Assembly (NCBI GenBank): GCA_944381515.1
Contig: CALWLM010000158.1
Span: forward strand, 1 to 40,957
From: an uncultured Lachnospiraceae bacterium
GTDB taxonomy: Bacteria > Bacillota > Clostridia > Lachnospirales > Lachnospiraceae
Direction of reading: 5' to 3'
Length of the DNA stretch: 40,957 nt
Shown: in pieces, positions 38,666 to 40,957 of the stretch
How positions within the stretch are numbered: position 1 is the stretch's first letter
How the letters are laid out: the number at the start of each line of letters is the position of its first letter
Program-made: the position numbers and the translations under genes
The notes under the pieces: model-generated
What the model saw: the letters and a program-made list of their open reading frames with translations, nothing else
Told to the model about the DNA's origin: nothing
The model's database searches: none

Positions 38666-39364
38666 ATGCAGGAACAACAAAAAGATATGTCATTGCATCT
38701 GATTCTGTCCGTAACCGACAGCAAAGGAGAAAAAACACTGAGCGCCCTGCTGGAGCAGGCCCATATTCCCCTGCGCTTTCAATTTCGCGGCCAGGGAACA
38801 GCAGACTCTGAGCTGCTTCGGATCTGCGGCCTGGGTGAGAGCGAGCGCATTATCACCATGTGGGTTATCCCCCAGGCAGCCGTTCACGTTCTGTTTGAAA
38901 AAATGGGAGCAGCCCTTCAGCTGCGAAGAAGAGGAAACGGGATCGCCATCAGCATTCCGCTGACCGCAGCCCAGATGCATCTGGCCCGTTTCATCAACCG
39001 CCAGGAGACACCGGATACAACACCACACGAAGGGGAGGCAGCAAAAATGGCCGAAAAGAGCAATTATTCCATGGTAGTCGTAGCTCTGAACCAGGGTTTC
39101 AGTGACGAAGTGATTGATACCGCCCGCAAGCACGGGGCAAAGGGAGGAACCATTATCAAGGCGCGCCGCCGCGGCCTGGATGAAGCGATGCATTTTTGGG
39201 GAATTTCCCTGCAGGAAGAGCAGGAAATCATGTTTATCATCGTCCCCAGAGAGCTCAAGAAGACGGTAATGACCGCCATCAGCAAGCAGCATGGCCTTCA
39301 GTCCCCTGCCCAGGGGCTGGTTTTATCCCTTCCCGTGGAGGATACCCTGGGTCTGGAATCCTGA
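38666..39364 (+). CDS. Tandem PII-like signalling protein
   Basis: This 232-residue protein appears to hold two PII-like ferredoxin folds joined by a short acidic linker (about 115-130). The second half has YSMVVVALNQGFSDEVIDTARKHGA-type spacing with GAKGGTIIKARRRG, the glycine-rich PII core; the first half is more divergent. The canonical T-loop tyrosine region is not evident. PII proteins report nitrogen, energy or nucleotide state by binding to partners, and the partner here is presumably the adjacent DUF1538 protein. GGAGG within the end of that gene precedes the ATG at 38666; an upstream ATG in frame has no signal. Confidence 0.75.
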   Translation: MQEQQKDMSLHLILSVTDSKGEKTLSALLEQAHIPLRFQFRGQGTADSELLRICGLGESERIITMWVIPQAAVHVLFEKMGAALQLRRRGNGIAISIPLTAAQMHLARFINRQETPDTTPHEGEAAKMAEKSNYSMVVVALNQGFSDEVIDTARKHGAKGGTIIKARRRGLDEAMHFWGISLQEEQEIMFIIVPRELKKTVMTAISKQHGLQSPAQGLVLSLPVEDTLGLES

Positions 39365-39478
39365 GACTTTTTCGGAGATCTTTTCAGAAAGCTTTTCACG
39401 GATATCGAACAGAGCCGACTTTTACCGAAAGCTTAAAACGCTACTGAGAAAATCTATTCATTCAAAGGATTATAAAGC

Positions 39479-39512
39479 TTAAAGCCCGGACGAAATCGCC
39501 GGGCTTTAAATT
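39479..39512. terminator. Bidirectional intrinsic terminator
   Basis: TTAAAGCCCGG (39479-39489) pairs perfectly with CCGGGCTTTAA (39499-39509), followed by ATTT. It separates the PII-like gene from the convergent DUF5688-like gene. Confidence 0.75.
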
Positions 39513-39536
39513 TAGGGTTGCGGGACAGGCAAAAAG

Positions 39537-40547
39537 TCAGCGTTCACCGGGGTTTCCCGCCGATGCAGGCGCAGAATCTCCGCAAATACTTAATTTGCCT
39601 GTTTCTCTGTTGTAATAATACACCTGGTCAGAAAGATATTCCTGACCGCTGACTCCGTTCTCATTGATTCCTGTCAGCATTCGTCTCATATCTTCCACGG
39701 ACAAAGGCTCTGTATCCGGCAGGAGGATAACCTCATGTATGCTGCTGGGAAGCACATAAAGACCGCTGTTTTTCTGCGCTGCAAACTCCGCCAGCAGACC
39801 GTCGTCCAAAAGGGCGGCAGCCCCAAAATATCTCTCTGTATTGCTCATCACATACATTTCATAATGCTTTTCCGGCATCAGCTCCGTTAATATCTGCCCG
39901 GCCAGCTCCTCCACGTCCTTCGGCCCAAGATCTCCTCCGCCCGGCGTTTCCTCGATTTGCCGGGACAGGTCCTCCAGCAATATATCATGAACCACCTGTT
40001 CCATTGGCAGGATCTCACCGCCCAGCCGCTTTTTCGTATTCACATCTGCCAGAGCAAAAAGCTTCTCCTCGTCAGCCTGCCAAAGCTTCATCTGACGATT
40101 CTGCACCATAGCAGTTCCATTTCCGATGAAATAATTTTCAATCAGCAGATAATACACCACCGCCAAATCCAGGAAACGGCGATGGGGAACAAGGGCAAGC
40201 ATTTCCTGATTTCTTTCATAATTAATCAGCTTGTAGACAACCCGGGAGGAAACGCGGTCAAACCGCTGAAATTCATCCACATCCAGATACAAACCGCAGC
40301 GGTTGCGCCGGTATTCGGCCAGAATCCCATTCAAAACCGCCTCCAGCTCCATACCTTCCTGAGCCGCCTCATAGAAAGGGCGCAGGTAAATCGTCGGGGA
40401 AACATTGCTTCCCTCTTCCAAAATACACAGCATCTCTCTTTTCTGGTTGTTATTTTTATAAACCGTGTGCAGGCTTACTTTGGCCTCCCCTCCCAGCCGG
40501 TCCTGAAGAAGGCCGGGAATCGCCTGCAGGAACTCCTCGTACGACAT
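39537..40547 (-). CDS. DUF5688-like protein
   Basis: This 336-residue soluble protein begins MSYEEFLQAIPGLLQDRL and has KNNNQKREMLCI, SPTIYLRPFYEAAQEG, a YKLINYERNQEML stretch and YVLPSSIHEVILLP. This matches the DUF5688 family, common in Lachnospiraceae and of unknown function. GGAGGT lies about 10 nt before the ATG at 40547. A perfect 12-bp palindrome TACAATATTGTA (40547-40558) lies between that site and the start. The frame is open for 17 earlier codons without a signal. Monocistronic. Confidence 0.75.
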   Translation of the reverse strand: MSYEEFLQAIPGLLQDRLGGEAKVSLHTVYKNNNQKREMLCILEEGSNVSPTIYLRPFYEAAQEGMELEAVLNGILAEYRRNRCGLYLDVDEFQRFDRVSSRVVYKLINYERNQEMLALVPHRRFLDLAVVYYLLIENYFIGNGTAMVQNRQMKLWQADEEKLFALADVNTKKRLGGEILPMEQVVHDILLEDLSRQIEETPGGGDLGPKDVEELAGQILTELMPEKHYEMYVMSNTERYFGAAALLDDGLLAEFAAQKNSGLYVLPSSIHEVILLPDTEPLSVEDMRRMLTGINENGVSGQEYLSDQVYYYNRETGKLSICGDSAPASAGNPGER

Positions 40548-40719
40548 ACAATATTGTACCTCCCCATTGGTATACCATGCCTGGTTGCAGACAGACATGC
40601 TCTATAAAAACTGCCGCTGCAGACGGATAGACTTTCGGACGGCTTACTGTCGTTCGATCAAACTTGCGATGACTGCCGAAAAGTTCGCAGAGACAGGGAA
40701 AAGCAGAAAAGCAAAAGAC

Positions 40720-40741
40720 GGGCTTTCCATAAGACAAGCCC
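40720..40741 (-). promoter_or_regulatory. Attenuator-like hairpin in the DUF5688 leader
   Basis: On the minus strand GGGCTT (40741-40736) pairs with AAGCCC (40725-40720) and is followed by GTCTTTTGCTTTTC. It lies within the leader of about 210 nt between the promoter and the gene. The rest of 40548-40719 shows nothing I recognise. Confidence 0.35.
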
Positions 40742-40768
40742 CGGACCGGTATCTAATCTGTATATTAT

Positions 40769-40798
40769 ATATTACCGCACACTCCCCCGGCCTGTCAA
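40769..40798 (-). promoter_or_regulatory. Promoter of the DUF5688-like gene
   Basis: On the minus strand TTGACA (40798-40793), an 18-nt spacer and TAATAT (40774-40769) form a good sigma-A promoter. An alternative TATAAT is five bases further on. Confidence 0.6.
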
Positions 40799-40850
40799 CG
40801 GCTGGAAGAAATTTTACATTCACGCATCATCCTAAATATCCAGAAATGCA

Positions 40851-40895
40851 AAAACAGCAGAAAGCCAAGGAAAATCAAAACCTTCCGCTTTCTGC
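40851..40895 (-). terminator. Terminator of the tRNA gene
   Basis: On the minus strand GCAGAAAGC pairs perfectly with GCTTTCTGC over 9 bp, followed by TGTTTTT. It lies 14 nt after the tRNA 3' end. Confidence 0.8.
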
Positions 40896-40909
40896 CGCAA
40901 ATAACAAAA

Positions 40910-40957
40910 TGCACCAGGAGGGATTCGAACCCCCGGCACGTGGCTCCGGAAACCACT
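40910..40957 (-). tRNA. tRNA-Arg(CCG), 3' part, cut by the window edge
   Basis: On the minus strand the last 48 nt of a tRNA gene are visible. They give an anticodon stem GTGGT/GCCAC around the loop TTCCGGA with anticodon CCG, a five-base variable loop GTGCC, a T arm GGGGG-TTCGAAT-CCCTC and the acceptor strand CTGGTGC with discriminator A. The 5' half lies beyond 40957. The 3' CCA is not encoded and must be added by nucleotidyltransferase. The anticodon reads the arginine codon CGG. Confidence 0.85.

Noticed and set aside
1..40957. Mobile elements, prophage, CRISPR, toxin-antitoxin or defence genes
   Set aside because: No transposase, integrase, long terminal inverted repeats, spaced repeat array or recognisable defence gene was seen; gene order and composition look uniform.

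Overview
The window looks like a chromosomal segment of an endospore-forming, anaerobic Clostridia, most likely Lachnospiraceae. The evidence is: spoVAD-spoVAE sporulation genes; a lysine riboswitch before dapA-dapB; a cobalamin methionine synthase whose reactivation domain is a separate protein; small families I associate with Lachnospiraceae (DUF6514-like, DUF5688-like); strong AGGAGG-type ribosome binding sites; TTGACA/TATAAT promoters; and many ATGA operon overlaps. I see no insertion sequence, prophage, CRISPR array or integrase. This is core-type chromosome with short intergenic spaces. The species cannot be named from what is here.

Layout. 1-2040: an ABC-F ATPase (+) ending at a bidirectional terminator. 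2058-8755 (-): one polycistron of response regulator, sensor kinase, a large exported/membrane protein, an ABC-2 ATPase and permease, and a SanA/YdcF-like protein. 8956-9725: a small repeat-rich lipoprotein and a doubtful small ORF. 9726-11761 (-): dapA-dapB behind a complete promoter, lysine riboswitch and terminator. 11780-13013 (-): a CobA-type adenosyltransferase and a two-OB-fold SSB-like protein. 13269-18836 (+): GT2 glycosyltransferase, GtrA and YfhO (a three-component lipid-linked sugar transfer system), with argH translationally coupled behind it. 18855-19933 (-): YigZ and a DUF6514-like protein. 20201-22846 (+): a class A penicillin-binding protein.

22948-24329 (-): spoVAD-spoVAE with a sigma-G-like promoter. 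24496-28594 (-): metF, reactivation protein and metH, a complete methyl-THF to methionine module. 28789-32596 (+): birA, a MerR regulator and Lon protease. 32712-36580 (-): queA, an SH3-domain membrane protein and mgtE. mgtE has a leader of about 360 nt carrying two small ORFs and hairpins, and no M-box that I can recognise. 37140-39364 (+): a DUF1538 membrane protein and a tandem PII-like protein. 39537-40547 (-): a DUF5688-like protein. The right edge cuts a tRNA-Arg(CCG) gene.

The most interesting unexplained items are the mgtE leader with its small ORFs, the DUF1538/tandem-PII pair (whose start region looks one T short of a normal ATG start), the two-component-controlled ABC cluster, and the MerR promoter embedded in the birA terminator. 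All functional names rest on motifs and recalled family features. No database search was run.
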